Positions 42,101 through 57,020 of a stretch of 64,000 nt of DNA are shown here, piece by piece. The position numbers and the translations under genes were made by a program. The DNA comes from Heliopora coerulea. Its lineage: Eukaryota > Cnidaria > Anthozoa > Scleralcyonacea > Helioporidae. The notes beneath the pieces are model-generated. The model saw only the letters and a program-made list of their open reading frames with translations. It did not search any database and was not told the DNA's origin. The DNA lies in assembly GCA_030142905.1 (NCBI GenBank), contig JASJOG010000218.1, positions 62,001 through 126,000 of the forward strand, in the 5' to 3' direction. Position 1 is the stretch's first letter. Every line of letters begins with the position of its first letter.

Positions 42101-43686
42101 AAAGTATTAATGACCTAGACGAAAATGGCTTTGTAACACTAAACGGTCTGTCAGTAATGAACAGTGTTTGGAATAGATTGAACATAATATTCTGATATGC
42201 CTGAGGCGAGCAGATCAGTTATTTGTCGATGCCAAAGTAGGGAATAATTTTGATATGCGAGGCACTGGCAAATCACGATATTTTGTGACAACAGAATTTA
42301 CTGATGCCTTCTTCGCGGAAAGTGTTCATTGTTTCTTATTACAAAGGAACATAAATGCTACTGACTCCTCAGTAATTGTGCCCGAACATGAGAACTTCAC
42401 CGCACAGTGATTCGACTTTCAAATACTTCCAGTCAGCTTATGCAAGATAATCTTTTGTTAACACCAGTTTTATCTGACTTATCTATCATCAACCACGGTG
42501 AGCTCAGATACAGACAACCTCAACGTTGAAATGTATTTTAGCAACTCGTATTTTTACTTTTTCTGAAAACTAATCGTCTTCAAAATTTAAGGATTTTGAG
42601 TATCGGAACGAGTAGGAATGGTTTTTTGAGTGCCAGGAGTTAGGCCGGCCTAGGTTCACCTTGCATGCCCGTGTTCTTCCCAGTTTCGTTATTTAGATAG
42701 ATCATATTATGAGAAACTAATATATCGTATAAAGAGGAGCTAGTCATATCTGCTCCAACTTTTGTTCTCCAAATTATCGTTGATGAACCCGAGTGCATTG
42801 TTCTAGTTAAGGAAGGCAAGAACTAAGCAAGCGTTTTATAAATACTAGGATTACTGACGATTTTGCCATGGAAGCCTTCGTACACGGTATATGTTTGAGC
42901 GAATATTGATGGCCGAATGTTTGGCTTAACAACATACAGGTCTCGCGTCAAACGAACTGCATTCGATATAAAAAATATTTTTGGAATAGACTCCGATTCT
43001 GTTCAATTTTTAGAGCAGAATGACGGACAAGTTGTAATATTCAAACCGATTAGAACTCGTCCTTAACGATTTGAGATACCCAAAGAAAATCGTTAACGAG
43101 TTCGTCGTGAACAAATTCTTCCAGCTAAAATGCGTAGAAAAGTGCGCTATTCCAACCTCGTACTTGACAGTGATCTAAACCTCCATTTAGAACTCTCGTA
43201 TCTTTGTTGTCACTTGCATTTAAATCAGAGGACCACAAGGATGTTAGTGCTTGCATTAAAAATTTAGCTTGTATTCCAAAGTATGAGATACCGGCCGAAA
43301 ATAGAATCCTTTTCAAAGTAAATGGTTTGAACCTGGGAGAATCGTGACATGTCACAAACATGTCAGAATCCTTTTCATCACATACAATTCCTGCCCACTG
43401 AAAGTCAAGGATTTGGTAAGAAAACCCCCAAAAACTTAATAATATAATTTCTCTCTCAAGGTATATCGAAGGCTTGCGAGACGGTACCCCTCACCTGAGT
43501 AACTGGAACCCCAGCAAACCAGATGTTAGCAAAATGACACAACAACAGCAAGCACAGCTACCGGTCCAGTGGCTGGGCAGTGCATACAACCCACATCAAT
43601 CCACACTTGATGCATTATGGGCTTTGAGAGAACACATGCTTAACGATGCTCTAAAGTTATCCAAGTTCACTCAGAACTATACCTAG
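279..43686 (+). CDS. PBRM1: Polybromo-1 (BAF180), 5'-truncated by window edge; 41 exons
   Basis: Targeting subunit of the PBAF SWI/SNF nucleosome remodeller; binds acetylated histones in the nucleus. Exons: 279-406, 1406-1526, 2646-2715, 2871-2969, 4192-4287, 5200-5382, 5889-5942, 6841-6918, 6994-7083, 8179-8242, 8773-8869, 9625-9712, 9798-9851, 12889-13056, 14950-15001, 16060-16145, 17705-17784, 17959-18001, 19358-19441, 19558-19758, 20811-20899, 21838-21892, 22963-23034, 23780-23881, 25402-25644, 26962-27043, 27502-27577, 29783-29955, 30333-30430, 31768-31839, 32724-32822, 33944-34069, 34445-34522, 35278-35413, 35706-35763, 36706-36798, 37413-37642, 39503-39652, 40434-40714, 41739-41806, 43461-43686. 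Phases match at every junction and the frame ends at TAG 43684-43686. Domain order matches vertebrate PBRM1 except for added C2H2 fingers. Bromodomains 1-2 and the start codon are upstream. Exon 5200 could start at 5203. Domain parts are described separately. Confidence 0.95.
871..902 (-). other. Hammerhead-like core, probably non-functional
   Basis: The minus strand reads CTGATGA, then a 6-bp hairpin stem (GACACT/AGTGTC) with one extra A, then GAAAC and GGTA. No stem I pairing partner is visible outside the core, so it is only hammerhead-like. It sits in a PBRM1 intron inside an apparently repetitive stretch. Confidence 0.35.
1406..4287 (+). CDS. PBRM1: PBRM1 bromodomain 3 (exons 1406-1526, 2646-2715, 2871-2969, 4192-4287)
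   Basis: Bromodomain 3 is spread over four exons. Visible parts are helix Z (DPFLALYNSVRRYSDYSG), the ZA loop ending in LPSKR-TYPDYYEVIKNPIGL, helices A/B, and the BC loop FENAKAYNETES. The Asn of the AYN triad, which binds acetyl-lysine, is present. Helix C follows in the last exon (ALTLQ-like DAITLQDVLQTKK). A SINE copy sits in the intron before exon 4192. The ZA-loop PDYY and the Asn are both intact, so this domain looks able to bind acetyl-lysine. Confidence 0.93.
1735..1800. mobile_element. Possible hAT-like terminus
   Basis: CAGGGGTTTCCAACCTGGGG followed by a GTACTCGTACCCC palindrome resembles hAT-family ends (CAGGGGTT...). I could not place a matching right end or target duplication, so this is a fragment at best. 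Confidence 0.35.
2001..2376. mobile_element. MITE with 12-bp TIRs and TTAA at both ends
   Basis: TTAAGGGGGCGC at 2001-2012 is mirrored exactly by GCGCCCCCTTAA at 2365-2376. TTAA at each outer edge fits piggyBac-type target use, though TTAA may simply be part of the TIR. No coding content. Lies in the PBRM1 intron 1527-2645. Confidence 0.65.
2994..3290 (-). mobile_element. tRNA-derived SINE, family A, copy 1
   Basis: Reads on the minus strand: tRNA-like head with a GGCACAGTAG box A-like motif and box B GGTTCGATTCC, a body shared with copies at 15413, 35473 and 35955, and a 3' tail of (TTTAC)n, visible on the plus strand as repeated AAAGT at 2994-3022. Confidence 0.75.
3001..4191 (+). other. 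PBRM1 intron 2970-4191, remainder
   Basis: Besides the SINE, the stretch about 3626-3990 has a TTGAGAACCATTGG-type end and G-rich palindromic pieces. It looks like a decayed DNA transposon, but I could not define its ends. No exon was seen. Confidence 0.4.
5200..8242 (+). CDS. PBRM1: PBRM1 bromodomain 4 (exons 5200-5382, 5889-5942, 6841-6918, 6994-7083, 8179-8242)
   Basis: A Lys-rich linker leads into helix Z (RMRDMYDAVLSYQ), then DENGRYLSQLFVELPSAA, QYPDYYEIISEPTCL and MFENAKHYNEVGS, and ends with helix C (DALTLDKVLKKKRK). The acetyl-lysine Asn in HYNE is kept. LPSAA replaces the usual LPSKK before PDYY. All introns in this block are phase 0 until the last donor. Exon 5200 begins after CCTCCGAAG; a start 3 nt later is equally in frame and would only remove one Lys. 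Confidence 0.92.
6040..6720 (+). repeat. GGT/GAT/GTT-rich triplet repeat block in PBRM1 intron
   Basis: About 680 bp of imperfect TGGTGATGG/TGTTGGTGG triplets, G- and T-rich on the plus strand and nearly free of C before 6380. Long Val/Gly-rich open frames here are compositional and are spliced out. Confidence 0.85.
7084..8178 (+). other. PBRM1 intron with one short dispersed repeat
   Basis: Positions about 7770-7875 carry the ~100-bp short repeat (TAACTCTTTCCGGTCC ... GGCTAACGCCAGACGATC ... GGACAGGAAAGGGTTAA), which is inverted-repeat-like. The rest shows nothing recognisable. Confidence 0.55.
8773..15001 (+). CDS. PBRM1: PBRM1 linker and bromodomain 5 (exons 8773-8869, 9625-9712, 9798-9851, 12889-13056, 14950-15001)
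   Basis: A Ser/Thr/Gln-rich linker is followed by helix Z (LCKELYNSIKDYT), DITGRYLCGIFQKLPSKT, then a 168-nt exon holding DYPDYYSLIKRPIDMAKI and the BC loop MFDNACKYNDPDSQVYK. Helix C is SLVLLRELFATKLELL. PDYY and the acetyl-lysine Asn are intact, and this is the best-conserved bromodomain in the window. The 3.0-kb intron 9852-12888 carries a Penelope-like relic and two hammerhead-type motifs. Confidence 0.93.
9900..10230. repeat. Foldback-type MITE beginning GGCCACACGAATGCAA
   Basis: Edges contain inverted ATGCAATATCATTCAACGTT-like and CAACATGATGCAACATGG sequences. A similar edge, CCAACCACACGACTCG, occurs at 41843. No coding capacity. Confidence 0.45.
11040..11081 (-). ncRNA. Hammerhead ribozyme motif, 42 nt, complete core
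   Basis: Read on the minus strand it has stem I strand GCCGC, core CUGAAGA (fits CUGANGA), a 12-nt stem II hairpin with UCC/GGA pairing, GAAA, a tiny stem III (A-U, C-G, A-U) with a three-nt loop, cleavage site GUU, and stem I partner GCGGC, which pairs perfectly over 5 bp. All invariant positions of the hammerhead consensus are present. This minimal type-I form is what is known from Penelope-like element terminal repeats, and it abuts such an element here. Confidence 0.65.
11085..11430 (+). pseudogene. Penelope-like element 3' ORF relic with GIY-YIG nuclease
   Basis: The plus-strand frame reads TYIGVTANDFKTRYRNHSKS, then YHNETELSKHIWQLKDN, YTIKWKIIKQ, SRKCRLCL, an in-frame TAA, EKLLI, and NKRSELFSAC. 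This is the GIY-YIG endonuclease tail typical of Penelope-like retroelements (YIG...R..H...S..KS; ELS..IW.LK; C.LCL.EKL; LNKRSEL). No reverse transcriptase is attached. It is truncated at its 5' end and interrupted by a stop, so it is dead. Confidence 0.75.
11474..11517 (+). ncRNA. Hammerhead ribozyme copy with mutated core
   Basis: Same layout as the motif at 27914-27957 (GUUGC ... GCGAC stem I, CGC/GCG stem II, GAAAC, GUA), but the core reads CCGAUGA instead of CUGAUGA. The U-to-C change at an invariant position should abolish cleavage. It follows the GIY-YIG relic as part of the element's terminal repeat (to about 11600). Confidence 0.6.
11630..11670 (+). repeat. (TA)n then (TTTA)n microsatellite
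   Basis: Simple AT and ATTT repeats between the Penelope-like terminal repeat and a hairpin element. Confidence 0.9.
11813..11908. repeat. Hairpin element, about 96 bp
   Basis: TTATAAATTCAAGGGAT at the left is mirrored by ATCCCTTGAATTTATAA at the right. An inner pair, GGGATGTATA/TATACATCCC, has a 2-nt turn. It lies directly beside the open-frame relic at 12118-12384. Confidence 0.75.
12118..12384 (-). pseudogene. Transposon-derived ORF fragment, possibly Crypton/DUF3504-like
   Basis: 88 codons on the minus strand with ISFVTDEELEKWKALRIS, ANTKIMSAWEVRCWAELA and VKEYFTDRYGKK. The F.T.EE...........NTK.....V..W pattern recalls the N-terminal segment of the tyrosine-recombinase-like (DUF3504/Crypton-type) proteins that are abundant in cnidarian genomes. 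I cannot see a catalytic domain. It is intronic and antisense to PBRM1. The family call is tentative. Confidence 0.4.
12700..12815. repeat. Inverted repeat GTTAAAGCC / GGCTTTAAC
   Basis: GTTAAAGCCAACG at about 12714 is mirrored by CGGGCTTTAAC at about 12788, with a second inner pair around GGCTTTACGCC/GGCGTAAAGCC. A small MITE just upstream of the exon at 12889. Confidence 0.55.
13057..14949 (+). other. PBRM1 intron with two repeats
   Basis: Holds a repeat at about 13975-14220, related in inverse orientation to 39705-39850 (shared ATACTGCGTAGACAGTG, GTAAAAAGTT and the TTTCGAGCAAA/CGAAACGTT core), and a TTAA-flanked MITE at 14749. Nothing else was recognised. Confidence 0.5.
14749..14904. mobile_element. 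156-bp MITE flanked by TTAA
   Basis: TTAA at 14749-14752 and 14901-14904 bracket inverted ends GGCCGTTTTCCACTAGACG and (reverse complement of the right end) GCCCGTTTTCCACTAAGCG. This is a piggyBac-like target site signature; no coding content. Confidence 0.7.
15413..15685 (+). mobile_element. tRNA-derived SINE, family A, copy 2
   Basis: Head with GGTGGCTTGTGGTAGTG and box B-like GGATTTGATTCC, then the shared body (GTTGTCCAGTTTGACTC, GTAACACTGAATCC, GGATGGCC, AGGGAGAACAGCTTAG, GGGTTATCCAGT). The tail has decayed. Confidence 0.75.
16060..19758 (+). CDS. PBRM1: PBRM1 bromodomain 6 and charged tail (exons 16060-16145, 17705-17784, 17959-18001, 19358-19441, 19558-19758)
   Basis: Starts with GDCETHVPDVRDLVQRM, close to the human GDEDSHVPNV segment that opens bromodomain 6. 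As in vertebrates, the ZA loop has lost the PDYY motif (here LINLPNTQELDESGQ and YVLSLPTIGKL). The BC-loop Asn survives as RMNRLDSEVY. Helix C is DAVDLQQYFVQQRDLL, followed by a highly charged tail that probably forms a coiled coil (ELDEERKRKAKEEAAEDVE). The last donor is a non-consensus GTTGGT, but phase and homology support it. Confidence 0.9.
16377..16556 (+). repeat. Interspersed element, copy 1 (pair with 20505-20700)
   Basis: Begins GGGCTGTTTACTCGTACG and shares with 20505-20700 the segments CAATTGACATCTTGG/CGATTGACATCTTGG, TGACGAGAGCGTC, ATATCTTGCTGC and GACAATCGCAACGTGCA. Same orientation in both. Confidence 0.7.
16560..17180 (+). repeat. Interspersed element, copy 1 (inverse copy at 47720-48240)
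   Basis: Shares long segments with 47720-48240: GACAATCGAG-type core, CAGGTCAATTTG/CAAATTGACCT, GGGACTGGGATGACCT, ACTGTCAATGAAAAGTAAAG and CTCGTCGTACCAG/TGGTACAACGAG. The copies face opposite ways and lie 31 kb apart, one in PBRM1 and one in PFKFB. Confidence 0.7.
17192..17546. mobile_element. MITE with 12-bp TIRs and clustered TGCCGARG motifs
   Basis: GCCTTCGTAATT (17192-17203) is mirrored exactly by AATTACGAAGGC (17535-17546). Inside are seven direct copies and one inverted copy of TGCCGAGG or TGCCGAAG, a pattern like transposase-binding subterminal repeats. No clear target duplication and no transposase. Confidence 0.7.
18002..19357 (+). other. PBRM1 intron with inverted GGACTAGACCGG element
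   Basis: Around 18615-18692, GGACTAGACCGG is mirrored by CCGGTCTAGTCC. The remaining 1.2 kb shows no recognisable feature. Confidence 0.5.
19759..20810 (+). other. PBRM1 intron containing interspersed element copy 2
   Basis: Positions 20505-20700 hold the second copy of the element described at 16377, here complete, with ends GGCCGTTTACACGTGCG and CGCACGTGCAAACGACCC inverted relative to each other. The A-rich patch at 20187-20209 is a simple repeat. Nothing else was seen. Confidence 0.65.
20811..25644 (+). CDS. PBRM1: PBRM1 BAH domain 1 (exons 20811-20899, 21838-21892, 22963-23034, 23780-23881, 25402-25644)
   Basis: Bromo-adjacent homology domain, a protein or nucleosome interaction module. 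It begins with ISVGDYVYVDAG, continues through FIIAVEKIWMDMKETK and WIRGPWFYRPEQTVH, then FMEKEVLRSDKN, IKGLCYVMYVKNFMKSKP, and closes with DVFVCECKYNSRRQSFKKIKG. Each block matches the human sequence in order (VGDYVYVEP, CWFYRPNETFH, EVFKSD, KCVVMFVKEYF, DVFVCESRY). The final 243-nt exon adds an acidic linker before BAH2. Confidence 0.95.
21290..21371 (+). repeat. (AT)n-(GTGC)n-(GT)n-(AT)n compound microsatellite
   Basis: Uninterrupted AT dinucleotides, then GTGC tetranucleotides, GT and AT again, immediately left of a TIR element. Confidence 0.95.
21376..21585 (+). mobile_element. Small TIR element carrying an N-terminal ORF remnant
   Basis: TTTAGTAGAAAC at 21376-21387 is mirrored by GTTTCTACTAAA at 21573-21584. 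Between them 21472-21570 encodes MASSSRFCEVSEDEIDCLLE followed by SAIPEKTKNVLC and a stop. This resembles the start of the same recombinase-like family suspected at 12118-12384. A deletion derivative that retained the first codons of a mother element is the likely reading. Confidence 0.5.
21586..21688. repeat. 103-bp near-perfect hairpin
   Basis: Arms of about 45 bp beginning CAATTAGATTATGAGCTCGA and ending in its complement, with a GGGCTTCGCCC turn. It abuts the TIR element on its right. Confidence 0.85.
21893..22962 (+). other. PBRM1 intron, nothing recognised
   Basis: 1.07 kb. A 120-codon minus-strand open frame at 21902-22264 has no recognisable motif and is taken as chance. Confidence 0.5.
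23190..23290. repeat. Copy of the ~100-bp dispersed short repeat
   Basis: TTAACCTATTCCGGCCCC ... GCGGTGACGAGTAAAATGGTC ... GCGTTAGCCGGAGTAAAATT ... GACCGAAAAGAGTTAA. Relatives at 7770, 31187, 31305, 32910 and, more diverged, 61320. Confidence 0.65.
23882..25401 (+). other. PBRM1 intron, nothing recognised
   Basis: 1.5 kb without identifiable exon or mobile element. A stretch at about 25110-25375 resembles 19860-20115 (shared GTTGGCTCAGTTTCTTTTGT-like, GAAATTT, CACCTCG...GGTATATAACC), so a dispersed repeat is present in both introns. Confidence 0.5.
25770..26000 (-). mobile_element. Degenerate tRNA-derived SINE, family D
   Basis: The minus strand carries GGTTCAATTTCCGTCAGGGG then AAGAAATCG, matching the box B and downstream block of the family D copies at 37850-38240. 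The box A half is poorly preserved. Confidence 0.45.
26201..26278 (+). pseudogene. Penelope-like reverse transcriptase relic
   Basis: DQDIVIIKPDKDDGIVTLYK then IAYNK and a stop. This matches the conserved KPDKGNGVV..... Y block ahead of the reverse transcriptase core in Penelope-like elements. Only this short piece is recognisable. Confidence 0.45.
26962..30430 (+). CDS. PBRM1: PBRM1 BAH domain 2 (exons 26962-27043, 27502-27577, 29783-29955, 30333-30430)
   Basis: Second BAH domain. Visible blocks are YEQYWAESGCYKLGDTVYT, YWTLSRIDKIWSDRQ, GTAYFCGTTFIKPEDTQH, MFYDKEVFHIPTEE, CRPTDVPEEDVFLCESRYD and FRKLKGLK. They match vertebrate BAH2 (YFYGPIFIHPEETEH, MFYKKEVFLS, CRPTEIPENDILLCESRYN, MKKFKGLKRF). 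The 2.2-kb intron between the second and third exons is filled by SINE copies, AT-repeats and a hammerhead motif. Confidence 0.95.
27716..27752 (+). repeat. (TA)n microsatellite
   Basis: Perfect TA dinucleotide run left of the inverted Penelope-like terminal repeats. Confidence 0.95.
27790..27980. mobile_element. Inverted pair of Penelope-like terminal-repeat fragments
   Basis: The left arm (27797-27884, minus orientation) and right arm (27914-27980, plus orientation) carry the same GTGAAACTCAGAGTAGCGAC and AAAATTTTGTCTTTTGTA blocks in opposite orientation, joined by a (GAT)n/(CAT)n palindrome at 27884-27912. The left arm also has the AGAGCGCTCAATACCG segment found at 11560-11580. Confidence 0.7.
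27914..27957 (+). ncRNA. Hammerhead ribozyme motif, 44 nt, intact core
   Basis: Elements in order: stem I GUUGC; core CUGAUGA (27919-27925); stem II hairpin with CGC/GCG; GAAA (27940-27943); stem III A-U, C-G, U-A with CAG loop; cleavage site GUA (cut after 27952); stem I partner GCGAC (27953-27957). Every consensus core base is present. The 10.1/11.1 pair is U.U instead of the common G-C. This is the minimal type-I form known from Penelope-like terminal repeats; family membership is supported by the flanking repeat. Confidence 0.72.
28329..28400 (+). repeat. (AT)n(GT)n microsatellite
   Basis: About 16 AT units followed by about 20 GT units. Confidence 0.95.
28440..28680 (-). mobile_element. 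tRNA-derived SINE, family B, copy 1
   Basis: On the minus strand: TATAGTCTAGTGGTAAAAC (box A-like), GGGTTCGATTGCC (box B), GGGGAGCTCAGAGATTTTCT, then AAAGCTTGAGAACAAACTTT. It forms one arm of a large inverted repeat with copy 2, turning at about 28680. Confidence 0.8.
28683..28925 (+). mobile_element. tRNA-derived SINE, family B, copy 2
   Basis: Same order of blocks as copy 1, on the plus strand; box B is GGGTTCGATTCCC here. Direct neighbour of copy 3. Confidence 0.8.
28945..29185 (+). mobile_element. tRNA-derived SINE, family B, copy 3
   Basis: Starts with the shared TTAGTAAGATGAAATTTACT and CACATCACAGGTATGTTCAG blocks and repeats copy 2 nearly base for base. The head-to-tail pair probably arose by tandem duplication or unequal exchange. 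Confidence 0.8.
29320..29358 (+). repeat. (AT)n microsatellite
   Basis: Perfect dinucleotide run in the same PBRM1 intron. Confidence 0.95.
30040..30130 (+). repeat. (CTGT)n/(GCCT)n tetranucleotide repeat
   Basis: Interrupted CTGT, TCTG and CTGC units in the 377-bp intron between the last two BAH2 exons. Open frames on both strands here are compositional. Confidence 0.8.
30532..31075. mobile_element. Foldback element, 544 bp, arms about 140 bp
   Basis: GCTCTAGTAAG...GAACCATGGTGAATGGTGTA at the left is mirrored by TACACCATTCACCATGGTTC...CTTACTAGAGC at the right (with small differences). Two smaller hairpins lie in the centre (GAGGTTATACACTATCT pair around 30745, and GTACCTCATG/CATGAGGTAC around 30850). 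No coding content. Confidence 0.8.
31187..31395. repeat. Two tandem copies of the ~100-bp dispersed short repeat
   Basis: Each has the TAA(A/C)..CTCGTTTGATGTTGGCCAGAGTA or ATCACCTGCCGTTGGCCAGAGTA core and a GAAAAGAGTTAA or GCAAAAGCTTAA edge; third and fourth relatives are at 32910 and 23190. Confidence 0.6.
31768..32822 (+). CDS. PBRM1: PBRM1 post-BAH linker (exons 31768-31839, 32724-32822)
   Basis: Two phase-0 exons encode YEEEFYFFEENLSLVK and RPSPLLVRDMSELKRD plus a short acidic tail. They match the human EIYYFRKPIVPQKEPSPLLEKK segment that links BAH2 to the HMG box. Both exons start with the same AGACCT hexamer, but otherwise differ, so I do not read them as mutually exclusive copies. The intron between them holds an inverted pair of tRNA-like SINEs. 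Confidence 0.85.
31875..32105 (-). mobile_element. tRNA-derived SINE, family C, minus copy
   Basis: The minus strand has TTTCGTAGCTCAGTTAGTAG (box A), then GGTCACGGGTTCGAATCCC (box B), then GTCAAGTAGAG and the AGTAGCGTTAATATCC block. It pairs with the plus copy at 32215. Confidence 0.8.
32215..32395 (+). mobile_element. tRNA-derived SINE, family C, plus copy
   Basis: CCTTGTAGCTCAATTGGTAA (box A), GGTCGCGGGTTCGAATCCC (box B), GTCAAGTAGAATTTT and GGAGTAGCGTTAATATCC. The acceptor-stem half is disrupted, so it is no functional tRNA. Confidence 0.8.
33084..33125 (+). repeat. (AT)n microsatellite
   Basis: Dinucleotide run that marks the tail of the family B SINE copy 4. Confidence 0.95.
33126..33365 (-). 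mobile_element. tRNA-derived SINE, family B, copy 4, plus small inverted tail
   Basis: Same blocks as the copies near 28.4-29.2 kb, on the minus strand. Positions 33345-33455 add a hairpin whose arms are the family's CTTACTAAGTGTAGATGTTT block and its complement. Confidence 0.8.
33944..34522 (+). CDS. PBRM1: PBRM1 HMG box (exons 33944-34069, 34445-34522)
   Basis: A single HMG-type DNA-binding box. It runs from SKKRSRAQSGFLLFSTERR through IRKQNPEYSFGDISRVVGTE and WKNLNSAKREDWEARA. It aligns closely with human PBRM1 (ILFSSEMRAVIKAQHPDYSFGELSRLVGTEWRNL). The Trp that opens the second exon is the conserved HMG core Trp. The intron is 375 bp and nothing else is seen in it. Confidence 0.95.
35278..36798 (+). 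CDS. PBRM1: PBRM1 paired C2H2-type zinc fingers (exons 35278-35413, 35706-35763, 36706-36798)
   Basis: Three in-frame exons between the HMG box and the Q/P-rich tail encode two finger-like segments. The first is YDCLWQGCDYQYEDLNELI followed by two spaced His (IIHVLESGGH). The second is LCPCLWRNCERLKRG, then LTKLIRHCREMH. Both share a C-x4-C W-containing knuckle. Vertebrate PBRM1 as I know it has no such fingers; some invertebrate polybromo proteins, and the PBAF partner ARID2, carry C2H2 fingers, though I recall the polybromo case less surely. Splice phases (0, 1, 2, 2) fit the flanking exons exactly, so these are part of the gene. Confidence 0.85.
35473..35615 (+). mobile_element. tRNA-derived SINE, family A, truncated copy 3
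   Basis: Only the head (GATGCCACAGTGGTAGTG, box B-like GGTTCCATTCC) and the first body block (TTAAAGTTACCTTGGTTGCAT) remain. Lies between the zinc-finger exons. Confidence 0.7.
35955..36240 (+). mobile_element. tRNA-derived SINE, family A, copy 4
   Basis: Most complete copy: GTGCTAGTGGCACAGTGGTA (box A), GACTAGGGTTCGATTC (box B), body, then a tail of ACTTTACTTTTACTTTT repeats that runs straight into the 15-bp minisatellite. Confidence 0.8.
36241..36655 (+). repeat. 15-bp minisatellite (CAACTTTACTTTACT), about 25 copies
   Basis: From 36275 the array is virtually perfect, with one C substitution in the last units. The unit is one CAA-bearing variant of three TTTAC repeats, so it arose from the SINE tail. 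Both strands give stop-free frames because 15 is divisible by three; there is no coding evidence. It lies 50 bp before the third zinc-finger exon. Confidence 0.95.
37413..43686 (+). CDS. PBRM1: PBRM1 Q/P-rich region and conserved C-terminus (exons 37413-37642, 39503-39652, 40434-40714, 41739-41806, 43461-43686)
   Basis: Low-complexity P/Q/S/N-rich segments, including AYVGVVPSPTPSHVLN (compare human MGVVPPPTPMGMLN) and a Gln-rich exon with repeated QQ and PQ. The conserved tail follows: LFHSPPPRQQKLLHSDAYLR, YIEGLRDG, LPVQWLGSAYNP and LDALWALREHMLNDAL. It matches the human RLLHSEAYLKYIEGLSAES...LPSHWL...MADALWRLRDLMLRDTL. Stop is TAG at 43684. The intron after 40714 appears to use a GC donor. 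Confidence 0.93.
37850..38240 (-). mobile_element. Two tRNA-derived SINE copies, family D
   Basis: The minus strand at 37850-37975 has CGGTAGCTCAATGGTTAGAG (box A) and GGATTCAATCCCCGTC (box B), followed by an AGAAATCGTTTTTCTGAGG block. A second, more worn copy at 38078-38240 keeps GTTCGATCCCTACGTGGGAC and the CTCAGACATCAGAAAAACG end. Confidence 0.7.
38241..39502 (+). other. PBRM1 intron remainder, nothing recognised
   Basis: 1.2 kb of unique-looking AT-rich DNA between the SINE copies and the exon at 39503. Confidence 0.5.
39705..40090 (+). repeat. Dispersed repeat with CTGACGA...CGAAACGTT core, plus inverted repeat
   Basis: 39705-39850 is a relative of 13975-14220. 39945-40080 is an inverted repeat: ACGAAACAAATTACAGTAATATTTCGACTT pairs with AAGTCGAAATATCACCGTAATATGTTTCGT across a 40-bp loop (quoted in shortened form from both arms). 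Confidence 0.55.
40925..41085. repeat. Inverted-repeat element with GTAATACCATG ends
   Basis: AAGTAATACCATGACACGTG at the left is mirrored imperfectly by AGTATTACTCGAAGTAAAGCCATGAAACATGGG at the right (shortened match AGTATTACT). The centre is rich in CCGAGG/CCCGAGG. A MITE. Confidence 0.5.
41096..41323. mobile_element. Foldback element, 228 bp
   Basis: Left arm TTATTACATCTAACATTTCG...AAGTAAGCTAAATATATA, right arm TATATTTAGCTTACTTTGAC...GTAGATGTAATAA, with a 50-bp AT-rich loop. The right arm carries CTGAAGATGTTGCGAG...AGCGACGAAAC, a hammerhead-like core without stem I. Confidence 0.75.
41807..43460 (+). other. Last PBRM1 intron, mostly unrecognised
   Basis: Starts with a GGCCCCAACCACACGACTCG edge like the repeat at 9900. 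The remaining 1.6 kb has no identifiable exon or element. Confidence 0.5.
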
Positions 43687-44530
43687 ACGCTTGTCACAAC
43701 CAACTTTACTGGATCGTGTTTCTGTCCTACGTCATGAGTGCAAACTTCATATTTTGATGGACCTCTAACTGGTGACCGTCGATGTGTGGTTTTTGTCAGG
43801 GCGGTAGATGGTTTTTCTGAAGCTGGTTCATTTTACATCTTGTAAATGTGAATTTTTTTTTTGTATTGGTCGTCTAGCAGATGTTTTAGAAGTGTGCTTA
43901 TTGCATGCATCGTGCAGGATTCGTGGCAATTGTATTCACAAGCCTGTTAGCCAAAGTTATATCCACAGCGGCATCACTGAAATAGTTTTATAGGGCGTGC
44001 ATTGAAAACTTTATTAACACTTAGACTGTTTCAAGACCAGAATTAACTGTTAGTATTCTGAGGTACTTTCACTTTCATAACATCCCTGTACATTATCGTA
44101 TATCACAGGGTTCAATAGTGTGTTTTACACTGGTTGATGTGTTGTAGATACTTTTCAAAGCCAATTGTGGCTACATTAGATTAAAACGTGTGAGACTGAT
44201 CGTATGCGTTCTAACCCGTTTGGGATAGTTATTGGTTGGCAAACAGTCGTGCAGTTCTATAAATAGTGATCTTATAGGACCTATTCTGCCACACAAAACC
44301 GCAGTCCAGTTTCTATATAGCTCAGTGAATTGGAGTGAATCGTGAAGATCGGTCAAAACACTGAAAACTATGCGGAGTTTAAAATCATATCTGGGTTTGA
44401 AAACGTTTTAATTTCTGAAGTCTTCTTGGAGTCTTGTTTTGAGTTGTATTTGCAAGTTCAGAATAGGATGAATATTCCACATTGAATGCTATCACAGGTA
44501 CTGAAATCGACTGAAACGAATACTACTAAA

Positions 44531-44536
44531 AATAAA
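44531..44536 (+). terminator. Candidate PBRM1 poly(A) signal AATAAA
   Basis: The hexamer AATAAA lies 845 bp after the PBRM1 stop codon and is the first canonical plus-strand signal I see downstream of it. The stretch 43687-44530 would be the 3' UTR; no other gene is visible there. Assignment is by position only. Confidence 0.5.
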
Positions 44537-44649
44537 TTATAATTGGGGAAGTTTCCTCTTTAATCCAAGGAAAAAAATCTAATAAGTCATTTAAATAATT
44601 ACATTAACAATACAATATTTTAAGAGAATTATTAAATTTACAAACATAA

Positions 44650-44655
44650 TTTATT
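44650..44655 (-). terminator. Candidate PFKFB poly(A) signal AATAAA (minus strand)
   Basis: TTTATT on the plus strand reads AATAAA on the minus strand, 85 bp past the PFKFB stop codon. It faces the PBRM1 signal at 44531 from the other side. Confidence 0.5.
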
Positions 44656-44739
44656 AAAGAGGTAGTTCGTATAAACCATTGCCTTCAGTTCTTCACCACT
44701 GTAAAAGATAAAAACGGATATTTAACCCCGAAAAGTGTT

Positions 44740-56958
<12,219 letters not shown>

Positions 56959-57012
56959 TTTCTTACCAAGGTTCACACGATGACCACGTGATTAGGGGGC
57001 AACGGAGTCTTC
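56959..57012 (-). promoter_or_regulatory. Remaining native 5' flank or 5' UTR of PFKFB
   Basis: Only about 54 bp separate the PFKFB start codon from the target duplication of an inserted hAT-type element. Any core promoter must lie inside this short stretch, inside the element, or beyond it at >58398. A TTGGTAAGAAA context precedes the ATG. No TATA box is evident. Confidence 0.4.
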
Positions 57013-57020
57013 CCCTGATC

